Below are positions 8,801 to 17,087 of a stretch of 64,000 bases of DNA, one piece after another; positions within the stretch are counted from its first letter, which is position 1; each line of letters starts with the position of its first letter. The notes under the pieces were generated by a model. The model was given only the letters and a program-made list of their open reading frames with translations. It had not been told where the DNA came from and did no database searches. A program made the position numbers and the translations under genes. Source of the DNA: CAIKMD01 sp963729935 (lineage in GTDB: Bacteria; Pseudomonadota; Alphaproteobacteria; ATCC43930; CGMCC-115725); the NCBI GenBank assembly GCA_963729935.1, contig CAVSPW010000010.1, positions 124,001 through 188,000 of the forward strand. Reading direction: 5' to 3'.

Positions 8801-9908
8801 CGAGGGTGAAGTGAAAGGGGCGTTCGGGCGTATCGAGTCTGGCATCGGCGCTCAATTCGAGCGGCGCCGATTGGAAGAGCGCGCCCGCCGGCCCCGGCCC
8901 ATGCAACCCCGCGAGCGTCGCCGAAACATCGAGCGCGCCGCCGCTGCCGTTCAACGTCGCGCTCAACCGGTTCAGCGAGATATCGCCGGCCTTCGCGCCT
9001 TCGATATCGATCTGTCCCTCTGCGTCCGGCCGCGTGAAGGGCCCATGCACCCGCGCATCGATCGCCACCGACTGCCAGGCGATATCGGGTGACGGGGTCA
9101 TCGCCGGCGCCTTCGCCGCGATCGTGAGATCGAGGGTTTCGCCGGCGAGATCGATCGTGCCTTGCCCGCTGACGCGCAGCGGGCCGGCGCTCATCCTGAT
9201 CTCGGCCAATTCGGCCGCGCGCGGGCCGGCCAGGCTCGCGGTGATCGATAACGGGCCGAGATCGGGCAGCTGCGCGAGTTCGGCAAGCAGCCCGTGAGCC
9301 GGTTCCTGCGCTTCGATCCGTGCGGTGACGTCGCCATGGCCGAGCATGGCGCTCAACCGGTAGCGACCTTCGGCATCAAGGCGCTCGCCCGCGAGGCTGA
9401 TCCGCGCTTGCGTGAAAGAATCGAGCCGCGCGGCGCCGTCGAGCGAGAGCGCGGCGGCAATGCCGGCAATCGGCGGGTCGAGCTCCAGCCGCGCAATCCG
9501 CAATTGCGCCAGATCGAGGCGCAGCGGCAGGCGCGCGCCGGTGCTCGGCGCGCCCGTGCCCGGCTCCGGCGCCCGCTGCAATTCGATCCGCGCGGCGGCG
9601 AGGCGGTCGATCCGGATCTCCCCGGTGAGGAGGCGCAGCGGCGACCAGTCGAGATCGACATTCTCACCCACGCCCCAGCTTCCCGCCGCGTCCTTCAGCT
9701 CGATGCGGTCGAGATGCAGCGCGTCGGGAAAGCGGCCGGAAAGTCCTTGCAGCGCGACCTGGCCCCCGCTCAATCGGCCGGCCAGAGTCTCGACGAGATG
9801 GCGGCCCGGCGCGGTATTGGCGAAACCCAGCATCGCCAGCATCAGGAATCCCGGTAGCAGCACGGCAATGAAGATTCCGACGAGGATGAGCTTGGCGCGG
9901 CGCGACAT
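5893..9908 (-). pseudogene. tamB: translocation and assembly module protein TamB, broken by two +1 frameshifts
   Basis: Read with two corrections this is one large TamB/AsmA-like protein of about 1,335 residues. Frame one (from 9908) gives an N-terminal anchor (LILVGIFIAVLLPGFLMLAML) and beta-helical repeats down to NATVALD. One extra base near 8729 moves it to a second frame continuing LPALAPIAAAFGLETRG. A second extra base near 8099 moves it to a third frame from SLAAGASVPQGKIELRF to the end. The C-terminus carries the DUF490/TamB signature region (LPQDEVLAQLLFGQSV, GVYVGAQQG) and ends YQLDY. There are no other stops. TamB spans from the inner membrane to TamA. Its start overlaps the tamA stop by one base (TGATG), so the genes are coupled. 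Clean coding on both sides of each shift suggests sequence error or very recent mutation. Confidence 0.85.
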
Positions 9909-11890
9909 CAGAAGGCCTGTCCGATGCCGATATAGATTTCGAAACTGTCGCCGCCGGGCTGGCGATTGATCGGGACCGCGAGATCGAGCCTGATCGGGCC
10001 GAGCGCGGTGTAATAGCGCAGCCCTCCGCCGGTGCCGAAGCGCACCTTGCCGCTGAAGGGCAGGCTCGTGCTATTGACCTGGCCGGCATCGACGAAGATC
10101 GCGGCGCCGAAATCGCCGAACAGTTTTTGGCGGAATTCGATCGTCCCGGAATCGATCGAGGTGCCGCCGATCGGATTGTGATCAGGAAAGAGCGGCCCGA
10201 TCGACTGGTATTTGAATCCGCGCACCGTTCCGCTGCCGCCGCCGTAGAAGCGCTGATCCGGCGGAAGATCGAGGGTCGACGCGCCGTGAACGCTGCCGAC
10301 CAAGCCGCGCAACGCCAGCACGCTGTCGCCCGTCTCGGTCCAGCCGAAATCGGCGAGATCCTTGTAGGCCGAGGCCGCGCCTTGAAGGATCACGAAGGCG
10401 GTATCGTGCTTGCCGAAGGATTGTGTGGGCGTCGCGCTCAGAGCGGCGCGAACGCCGTGTGTCGGGTCGAGCAGCGGATTGGCGAGGCCGGTGCTGTCGT
10501 AGTTCACCGTCAGCGGCAAGCCGAGCAAGGTGTAGGTCCGCCCCATTTGCTCTTGCAGAATGCGCTCCCGCGCCCCGGAGACGCCGATGCTCGCGCTCCA
10601 AGTTTCGCTCAGCTTTCGGTGCAGCGAAGGTCCGGCGCTGAACGCCGTCTGATTATAGGCCTGGAGCTCCTGCTTGAGCGCGGCGAAATCGAATTGCAGC
10701 GATTGGTCGCGGGCGAAGAAATCCGGCTTGATCAGCCGTCCGCCAAAATTGTAGCCGAGGCCGCGGCTCGCATTGCCGCCAAGCCCGGTGGCGGACGCAT
10801 TGAGGTTGAGCTGCTCGGCATTGCCGAAAAGATTGCGGTCGCTCCAGGAAATTTTGGGCATGGCGCCGAGATCCGTCGAATAGGCGGCGGTGAGCCCGAT
10901 CGAATGTTTGGGCCGTTCCTGAAAATCGAAGGTCAAGGGCAGCCGGCCCAGGGCATCGACTTGATCCGCGGCGTGCACGGCGACGCCGGAAAACACCAAA
11001 AGCCCGGCCAGATCCTGGCGAGCCGCCTCGATCTTGCTCGGTTGATACAACTCGCCGCTATGCACGAGCAGCCGGCGGCGAACAAAGTCTTCATCGACAT
11101 CGTGCAGGCCGAGCAAGCTGATGGTGCCGAGATCGACGCGCGGCCCGGCCGCGACCTTGAAGGTGACATCGACGGCCTGCGCCGGCGGGTCGAGTACGGC
11201 CTCCGGCGTCTCGACCTTGGCGAAGGCGTGGCCCTCCTCCTGCAATGCGGCGAGCAGCCGGGCCTGCGCTCCCAGCACATCCGCGGCGATCGCGGGTTGG
11301 CCGGAGGCGAGTCCGAGTTGGAGGCGCGCTGCCGGAGTGACCGTGCCCTCGATGATCACCCGGCGCAGGTGGAATTGCGGCCCGAGCTTGATCGCCACCG
11401 CGACCGCGGCGGACTTGTCCTTCGGCAAGGCGGCGAGTTCCTGCGGCAATCCGGGATCGTCGAGCTCTTGGCCGTCGATGCGGATGCTGGCCTCGCTATC
11501 GTAATAGCCGAAACTCTGCAGCACGGTTTCGAGCCGCGGGACATCATTCCGGGCCCGGATGACCAGCCCGAAAGGTCCGACCGGCGCGCTCTCGCGCAAG
11601 GCGGCGAGTTGCGAACTCGCTTTGAGCGCGGCATCGAGATCGGCATTGCCGCTCGCCGCGATGCTCAAACTATAGGATTGCGGATCGGCGGCATGCGCCG
11701 TCACGGCCGCCGCTTGGAGCAGAAGGACCAAGACGATCCAGGCGGGCCGATCCTGAGAAAGGAATTTCCAGTAGCGATACAGCGTCCCTGATCCGCTTGT
11801 GTTTCTCCGATTGAAGCGCGTCGTTGCCGCCCGAGCAAGCCTTCGCGCCGCGACCAGGGCCGCCGCTTTAGGATCGATCCGGTCCGTCAA
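9908..11890 (-). CDS. tamA: translocation and assembly module outer-membrane protein TamA (Omp85 family)
   Basis: A 660-residue Omp85 protein that works with TamB in the outer membrane. After a hydrophobic segment (residues about 51-66, AWIVLVLLLQAAAVTAHA) come POTRA-like repeats, for example FHLRRVIIEG and RVDLGTISLLGLHDVDEDFV. A 16-strand barrel follows, with the Omp85 signatures FYGGGSGTVRGF (L6 loop, the VRGF type) and a final strand ending IYIGIGQAF. The annotated ATG puts about 50 unusual residues before the apparent signal sequence, so translation may start further in at a non-ATG codon; no other in-frame Met is available there. It is the first gene of the tamAB pair. Confidence 0.9.
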   Translation of the reverse strand: MTDRIDPKAAALVAARRLARAATTRFNRRNTSGSGTLYRYWKFLSQDRPAWIVLVLLLQAAAVTAHAADPQSYSLSIAASGNADLDAALKASSQLAALRESAPVGPFGLVIRARNDVPRLETVLQSFGYYDSEASIRIDGQELDDPGLPQELAALPKDKSAAVAVAIKLGPQFHLRRVIIEGTVTPAARLQLGLASGQPAIAADVLGAQARLLAALQEEGHAFAKVETPEAVLDPPAQAVDVTFKVAAGPRVDLGTISLLGLHDVDEDFVRRRLLVHSGELYQPSKIEAARQDLAGLLVFSGVAVHAADQVDALGRLPLTFDFQERPKHSIGLTAAYSTDLGAMPKISWSDRNLFGNAEQLNLNASATGLGGNASRGLGYNFGGRLIKPDFFARDQSLQFDFAALKQELQAYNQTAFSAGPSLHRKLSETWSASIGVSGARERILQEQMGRTYTLLGLPLTVNYDSTGLANPLLDPTHGVRAALSATPTQSFGKHDTAFVILQGAASAYKDLADFGWTETGDSVLALRGLVGSVHGASTLDLPPDQRFYGGGSGTVRGFKYQSIGPLFPDHNPIGGTSIDSGTIEFRQKLFGDFGAAIFVDAGQVNSTSLPFSGKVRFGTGGGLRYYTALGPIRLDLAVPINRQPGGDSFEIYIGIGQAF

Positions 11891-11971
11891 ATCCCGGGAC
11901 GAAACCTCCGAACATCCGGGACGCGGCGCGACGCTTGTCGTGCCGCGTCCGGAACTCGAAGACCTGTGTCG

Positions 11972-12985
11972 CTATTTGAGCCGCTTGTCGGCCTCTTTGA
12001 TGAGGCTCAGATCCGCGTATTTGTTCGGATCGAGATCGGATTTGAGGAAGCCGAGATCATGCGCCGTGGCGATGTTGCGCTTGAGCGCGGCGAGATCGGG
12101 CATGCCGTTCGGCGCGTGAAACAGCTCCTTGTCGGTGAACAGCCAGCCCGACCACAGCGTCTCGGGCGTCTTGGTGTAGTCGGCGACCGTCTTGATCGCC
12201 TCGGCGTGATGCGCCGGCTCATGGTACCAATGCAGCTCGCGCAGATTGTCCTCGAGGAAATCGACCAAGGCGGCGCGGTTCTTCTTCACGAAATCCTCGC
12301 GCGCGGTCAAAACGATCATCTGCGAGACGCCGATCGCCTCTTTCTGCGTGAAGAGCGTGCGCGCCGCCGCGCGGAGCTCGGGATCCTCGCTGAAAGGCTG
12401 CACGCCGGTGATGAGGTCGACCTTGTGGCTCAAGAGTTCCGCCTTCATGTTCGGAAAGGCGGATTCGATCAGCGTGTAATCGCGGCCGGCGACGAGCCCG
12501 TGCTTCTTCATCATCGCGCGCAAGGCGATGTCGACCGCGCTGCCCGCGCCGTTCGAGGTCACGACCTTGCCCTTCAGATCGGCGATCGTCTTGATCGGGC
12601 TGTCCTTCAGCACCATGAATTGCGTGGTGTAATGGTCGTCGACCCCGTCCTGAAACACGTCGGCGAGGATGCGCAGATCCTTCAGTTGCGCGTTCTCGAC
12701 CGCGAGCGCGAAGGAGGAATAGGCGAAAGGCACGAGATCGATCGCGCCGGAGGCGAGCGCCGTGATCATCGACGGCGTGCTGGTCATGTGGGTGAATTCC
12801 AGCGTGTAGCTCTTGCCTTCGTGCTGGGCGATGCCCGGCTTGTTGAAAAGCGCCAAGGGCGCGTCGCCCGCCGGCACGATCCAGGCGATCCGCAATTTCA
12901 CGGGCTCGGCCCGCGCGGCGGATCCGGCCGCACCCAAGAACGCGCTGACGGCGATGGCGGCCAGAAACGGCTTCACAAAACGCAT
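11972..12985 (-). CDS. ABC transporter substrate-binding protein (NMT1/SsuA-type), orphan
   Basis: A 337-residue periplasmic binding protein started at the ATG complementary to 12983-12985, with GGAGGAATGAG directly before it. The signal peptide is residues 1-25 (FLAAIAVSAFLGAAGSAARA). The mature protein has the usual order: KLRIAWIVPAGDAPLALF, ITALASGAIDLVPF, IADLKGKVV with the SNGAGSAVD ligand loop, and LLSHKVDLITGVQPF. The family binds nitrate, sulfonates, taurine, thiamine precursors or aromatic acids, so the ligand is open. No permease or ATPase gene is adjacent; the nearest are about 20 kb away at 33646-35286, where there is a separate binding protein. Confidence 0.85.
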   Translation of the reverse strand: MRFVKPFLAAIAVSAFLGAAGSAARAEPVKLRIAWIVPAGDAPLALFNKPGIAQHEGKSYTLEFTHMTSTPSMITALASGAIDLVPFAYSSFALAVENAQLKDLRILADVFQDGVDDHYTTQFMVLKDSPIKTIADLKGKVVTSNGAGSAVDIALRAMMKKHGLVAGRDYTLIESAFPNMKAELLSHKVDLITGVQPFSEDPELRAAARTLFTQKEAIGVSQMIVLTAREDFVKKNRAALVDFLEDNLRELHWYHEPAHHAEAIKTVADYTKTPETLWSGWLFTDKELFHAPNGMPDLAALKRNIATAHDLGFLKSDLDPNKYADLSLIKEADKRLK

Positions 12986-13112
12986 CTCATTCCTCCCGGG
13001 GGGTCTGTTGTGCGGCTTCAATACCACAAACGCGCCGCGCCAGCCAGACCGCGCGGCTTCCGTGCCCATCGGTCGGAGCGATCGGCCGGAAGTAAAATCC
13101 GCCGCGATCGGA

Positions 13113-13691
13113 TTAGAAATGATAGCCGTAGCGCAGGCGCAGATAATCGCCGTACACGCTGCGATCGCTCAGATAGGGCGAGGCGGTGGTGTGATCGAGG
13201 GCCAGCGAAAGACTCTGCTGGGGACTGAAGGCATAGCCAAGCTCGAGCGTGCTGTGCAGCGAGATCTGCGGGCCGGCCAGCGACCGGGTCGGGTCGTCGG
13301 GCATGGCGCGGTTGACCGCGCCCGCGAAAGCGATGCTGCCGAAGAGACGGTGGCCGTCGAAAATATTCCAGGCGAGGCCGACATAATTGCCCGTGACCAT
13401 CGGCCCGAAACCGTAGGTCTCGCCCGACAGGGTTCGCGGCGAAAACAAGAAGTGCAGCACGCCATGATCCGGCGAGGTGAGCGAAATCTCCAGATTCTCG
13501 CGGCCGGTTGCGTCGGTCGGCGGCGCGCCCACATCGATCGGCAGGCCCGAGCTGAAGCGCGGCATCGCCGCACCGCCGCGCACCAGGGCCGCGCTGCCGC
13601 CGCTCAGCCCATCGGCGAAAGATGGCGTCGCGAGCGCGAGGATCGCGAGCGCCGCCGCGGCGCCAAGCGAGAAAAGCGCGCCGCGACTCAT
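13113..13691 (-). CDS. outer-membrane beta-barrel protein, PagL/acyloxyacyl hydrolase-like
   Basis: A 192-residue secreted protein; residues 1-24 (FSLGAAAALAILALATPSFA) form the signal peptide. The mature chain alternates polar and hydrophobic residues as barrel strands do, with GPMVTGNYVGLAWNIFDG, LHSTLELGYAFSP and a last strand LRLRYGYHF. The segment QQSLSLALDHTTASPY resembles the lipid A 3-O-deacylase (PagL) active-site strand, where a His-x-Ser pair is catalytic, but here the order is H-T-T-A-S. Activity is therefore uncertain and the family call is tentative. Its ATG overlaps the stop of the upstream PilZ gene (ATGA), so the two are translationally coupled. Confidence 0.55.
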   Translation of the reverse strand: MSRGALFSLGAAAALAILALATPSFADGLSGGSAALVRGGAAMPRFSSGLPIDVGAPPTDATGRENLEISLTSPDHGVLHFLFSPRTLSGETYGFGPMVTGNYVGLAWNIFDGHRLFGSIAFAGAVNRAMPDDPTRSLAGPQISLHSTLELGYAFSPQQSLSLALDHTTASPYLSDRSVYGDYLRLRYGYHF

Positions 13692-14032
13692 GACCGGCCC
13701 ACCATGCGGGCGAGGACGGCCCGCTCGAGCGCGCGCATCAGCGCCGGCGAGAGCTCGACGAAGCGGAAGCCGACCGAGCCGCGCTCGGCATCTCCGCGCA
13801 CCGCTTCGGCGACGAAAGGAAAAGTAGAGTCGCTCGCGGCGACGCGCACCGATCCGGCGATCTGGCCATGAGGCCCGAGACGCATCCCGCGGGCGGCCCG
13901 GAAGCCGCTCAAGGACCAATCATGGATCAGGTGATCGACGCCGCCGACACGCACCGTGATCGCGGGCGACACATAACGCCGGTCGCGACGCAGCTCGCGA
14001 CGATCGAAATTGGTGCGGATGAGGTTGCGCAT
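13688..14032 (-). CDS. PilZ domain-containing protein
   Basis: A 114-residue protein that is essentially one PilZ domain, a c-di-GMP receptor fold. The two ligand motifs are visible: the arginine-rich RRDRRYVSP (RxxxR) at residues about 15-23 and DWSLSGF (D/N-x-S-x-x-G) at about 38-44. The typical ending VGFRFVELSP follows. There is no signal peptide or extra domain. It is first in a two-gene operon with the outer-membrane barrel gene, which it overlaps by four bases, so c-di-GMP may influence that envelope protein (inference). The 160 bases upstream (14033-14195) include an AT-rich stretch suitable for a promoter. Confidence 0.8.
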   Translation of the reverse strand: MRNLIRTNFDRRELRRDRRYVSPAITVRVGGVDHLIHDWSLSGFRAARGMRLGPHGQIAGSVRVAASDSTFPFVAEAVRGDAERGSVGFRFVELSPALMRALERAVLARMVGRS

Positions 14033-14195
14033 TTGTGACCTACTGCGAGCGGATTACAAAGCAATTCAAGTTACTTAGCAACCATTTTTTCATCGGGTCT
14101 GGTTAACGCGGGCGGCATGGCTGCCGCGATTCGGACACGCGTCTTAGCCGGCAGCCGCTTGATCCTGCTTCGCTTTTTCGCGCGCCGCCCGGAGT

Positions 14196-15254
14196 CTAAT
14201 CGCGCCCGCCGCTGCGCGGCGGATAGGCGTGACCCTGTCCTTCGGGATCCTCCACCACCCATTCTCCCGGGGCGGCGCCCGCTTCCGCATAGCACGGTCC
14301 GACCGGAACCTTGCCGTGCCCGCCCGGCAGATCGAGGACGTAATCGGGCTGGCACAGGCCCGAGACTCGCCCGCGCAGGCGCCGCATCAGCGCCCTCCCC
14401 GCCCCGAGCCCGGTGCGCAGATGCGCGGTGCCATGCGCGAGGTCGGCTTGATGCAGATAATAAGGCTTCACCCGCATCGCGACGAGACCGCGGAAGAGCG
14501 CTTCCAAGATGGCCGCGTCGTCATTGACGCCTTTGAGCAGGACCGACTGGCTCAACAGCGGAATTCCGGCCTGCGACAGGCGTTTGGCCGCTTCCTTCGC
14601 CGCCGGTGTCAGCTCGCGCGGATGGTTGGCGTGGATGACGACATAGACCGCCTTCTCGCTCGTCAAAGCTGCGGTCAACGCCGCGTCCACGCGGCGCGGC
14701 ATGACAATCGGCACGCGGGTGTGGAAGCGGATCACGGCGACATGGGGAATGGCCTCGAGCGCGGCGACGATCGCCTTCAAGCGCCGCGGCGACAGCAGAA
14801 ACGGATCGCCGCCCGAGAGGATCACTTCCCAGATTTCGTCATGCGCGCGGATGTAGGCGAACGCGGCTTCGAGCTCGTCTTCGCTCAAGCTCTCGCTCCC
14901 GGGTCCGACATCCTCGCGCCGGAAACAGAAGCGGCAATAGACCGGGCAGACATGCTGGGGCTTCAACAGCACGCGGTCGCGATAGCGATGGACGATGCCC
15001 TTCACGGGCGAATGCGCGTGATCGCCGATGGGATCGGCGTTCTCCTCGGGCGCGATCGCGAGCTCTTGCGCATCGGGCAAAAATTGCAGCGCGATCGGAT
15101 CGGCCGGATCGGCGGGATCGATGAGCGCCGCCATCTCCGGCGTGATCGCCACCGCGAAACGCTCGGCGACGCGCGCGAGCGCCGCTTCGCGCGACGAGGG
15201 GACGAGGCCCGCCTCGACGAGATCCCGGGCGCGGTGCGCCGTCCGTTTGATCAC
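14196..15254 (-). CDS. lysine 2,3-aminomutase-like radical SAM protein (KamA/EpmB family)
   Basis: A 352-residue radical SAM enzyme if started at the GTG complementary to 15252-15254, 10 bases after the ilvD stop. An upstream ATG would force a 160-base overlap with ilvD and add unconserved residues. The radical SAM cluster motif C-x3-C-x2-C is Cys103, Cys107 and Cys110 (CPVYCRFCFRRED). SAM- and PLP-site segments follow: ILSGGDPFLLSPRRL, RFHTRVPIVMP, LLSQSVLLKGVND and KPYYLHQADLAHGTAHLR. The short length resembles EpmB, which makes beta-lysine for EF-P, rather than the longer fermentative KamA. EpmA and EF-P genes are not in the window, so the substrate role is undecided. Confidence 0.85.
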   Translation of the reverse strand: MIKRTAHRARDLVEAGLVPSSREAALARVAERFAVAITPEMAALIDPADPADPIALQFLPDAQELAIAPEENADPIGDHAHSPVKGIVHRYRDRVLLKPQHVCPVYCRFCFRREDVGPGSESLSEDELEAAFAYIRAHDEIWEVILSGGDPFLLSPRRLKAIVAALEAIPHVAVIRFHTRVPIVMPRRVDAALTAALTSEKAVYVVIHANHPRELTPAAKEAAKRLSQAGIPLLSQSVLLKGVNDDAAILEALFRGLVAMRVKPYYLHQADLAHGTAHLRTGLGAGRALMRRLRGRVSGLCQPDYVLDLPGGHGKVPVGPCYAEAGAAPGEWVVEDPEGQGHAYPPRSGGRD

Positions 15255-15264
15255 GCGGCCGCGC

Positions 15265-17007
15265 TCAGATATCCGCGTAGCACTGGGTCTCGGCCTTGCC
15301 GCCGCGATGAGTGACCGCGCCTTTCTCGGCGTCGCCGACGAGCTGCGCGTATTTCCACAAGGCGCCCGATTGATAATCTGTCGAGCGCGGCTTCCAGGCC
15401 GCGCGGCGCGTTGCGAGCTCGGCATCGGAAAGCTCGACCGACAAGGTGCCCTCGACCGCGTCGATCGCGATCATGTCGCCGTCCTTCAACAGCCCGATCG
15501 GGCCGCCCACCGCGGCTTCGGGTCCGACATGGCCGATGCAGAAGCCGCGCGTGCCGCCCGAGAAGCGCCCATCGGTGATGAGCGCGACCTTGTCGGAAAT
15601 GCCCTGGCCGTAAAGCGCCGCAGTGGTCGCCAGCATCTCGCGCATGCCGGGCCCGCCGCGCGGGCCTTCATAGCGGATGACGATGACCTCGCCCGCCTTG
15701 TATTGGCGCTTCTCGACCGCCGCGAAGGCCGCCTCCTCGGTGTCGAAGCAGCGCGCCGGCCCGTGGAATTTGAGCGCCATGTTCTGCATGCCCGCGACTT
15801 TGACGATCGCGCCCTGGGGCGCGAGATTGCCCTTCAGCACGACCACGCCGCCGGTGGGCGCCAAAGGCTTCGATGTCGGATGGACGACGTCCTGCTGCGC
15901 GGGGAATTTCGTGCCGGCCAGATTTTCGGCCAAGGTCTTGCCCGTGATCGTGATACAATCGCCGTGGAGATAGCCGCCATCCAGGAGCGCCTTCATCACC
16001 ACCGGCACGCCGCCGATATCGTGCAGATCCTTCATCAGATATTTTCCGCCCGGCTTGAAATCGCCGATATAGGGCGTGCGCTTGAAGATCTCGCCAACCG
16101 CGTGGAGATCGAAATCGATCCCGGCCTCATGCGCCATCGCCGGCAGGTGAAGCCCCGCATTGGTCGAACCGCCCGTGGCGGCCACCACCACCGCCGCGTT
16201 CTCGAGCGCTTTGCGCGTGACGATGTCGCGCGGCCTGAGCCCCAGCCGCATCGCCTGCATCACCGCCTTGCCCGAGGCCTCGGCATAGGCGTCGCGGCTC
16301 TCGAACACGGCGGGCGTTCCGGCCGAGCCCGGCAAGGCCAGGCCGATCGCCTCGGAGACGCAGGCCATGGTGTTGGCCGTGTATTGCCCGGCGCAGGACC
16401 CGGCCGAGGGACAGGCATGGCATTCGAGATCGTGGAGTTCTTCGTCGTTCATCTTGCCGACCGAGTGCTGGCCCACGCCCTCGAACACGTCGACGATGGT
16501 GACGTCCCGGCCCTGAAAGCGCCCCGGCAGGATGGTGCCGCCATACATGAACACGGACGGCACGTTCAAGCGCAGCATCGCCATCATCAACCCGGGCAGC
16601 GACTTGTCGCAGCCGGCGAAGCCCACCAGCGCGTCATAGCTATGGCCGCGCATGGTGAGCTCGACCGAATCCGCGATCACCTCGCGCGAGATCAGCGAGG
16701 ATTTCATGCCCTCGTGGCCCATGGCGATGCCGTCGGTCACGGTGATGGTGGTGAATTCGCGCGGCGTGCCGCCGGCCTCGGCGACGCCGCGCTTGGCCGC
16801 CTGGGCCTGGCGCGACAACGCGATGTTGCAGGGCGCGGCCTCGTTCCAGGTGGTGACGACGCCGACGATCGGCTGCGCCAGCTGCTCCTCGGTCACGCCC
16901 ATCGCATAGAACATGGCGCGGTGCGGCGCGCGCTCCGGCCCCACCGTGGTATGGCGGCTCGGCAGTTTCGATTTGTCCCAGGCGGGCTTGCGCTGGTCGT
17001 CAGGCAT
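15265..17007 (-). CDS. ilvD: dihydroxy-acid dehydratase
   Basis: A 580-residue Fe-S dehydratase of valine/isoleucine biosynthesis, converting 2,3-dihydroxy acids to 2-keto acids. Started at the ATG complementary to 17005-17007 (MPDDQRKPAW). Conserved elements include VTTWNEAAPCNIAL (Cys60), VGFAGCDKSLPGLMM, ACPSAGSCAGQYTANTMA with cluster cysteines, and the C-terminal GRFSGGTRGFCIGHVGPEA. Length is normal. The lysine aminomutase-like gene follows after 10 bases on the same strand, so they are probably one transcript; an orphan substrate-binding protein gene lies upstream. Confidence 0.95.
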   Translation of the reverse strand: MPDDQRKPAWDKSKLPSRHTTVGPERAPHRAMFYAMGVTEEQLAQPIVGVVTTWNEAAPCNIALSRQAQAAKRGVAEAGGTPREFTTITVTDGIAMGHEGMKSSLISREVIADSVELTMRGHSYDALVGFAGCDKSLPGLMMAMLRLNVPSVFMYGGTILPGRFQGRDVTIVDVFEGVGQHSVGKMNDEELHDLECHACPSAGSCAGQYTANTMACVSEAIGLALPGSAGTPAVFESRDAYAEASGKAVMQAMRLGLRPRDIVTRKALENAAVVVAATGGSTNAGLHLPAMAHEAGIDFDLHAVGEIFKRTPYIGDFKPGGKYLMKDLHDIGGVPVVMKALLDGGYLHGDCITITGKTLAENLAGTKFPAQQDVVHPTSKPLAPTGGVVVLKGNLAPQGAIVKVAGMQNMALKFHGPARCFDTEEAAFAAVEKRQYKAGEVIVIRYEGPRGGPGMREMLATTAALYGQGISDKVALITDGRFSGGTRGFCIGHVGPEAAVGGPIGLLKDGDMIAIDAVEGTLSVELSDAELATRRAAWKPRSTDYQSGALWKYAQLVGDAEKGAVTHRGGKAETQCYADI

Positions 17008-17087
17008 GGGGGTCACTCCTTCGCGCGAAGGAGCCCAGCTTACAAAGCGAGGACAGGCTTGACGAGACCCCGGGCCGGCCGGCGCGC

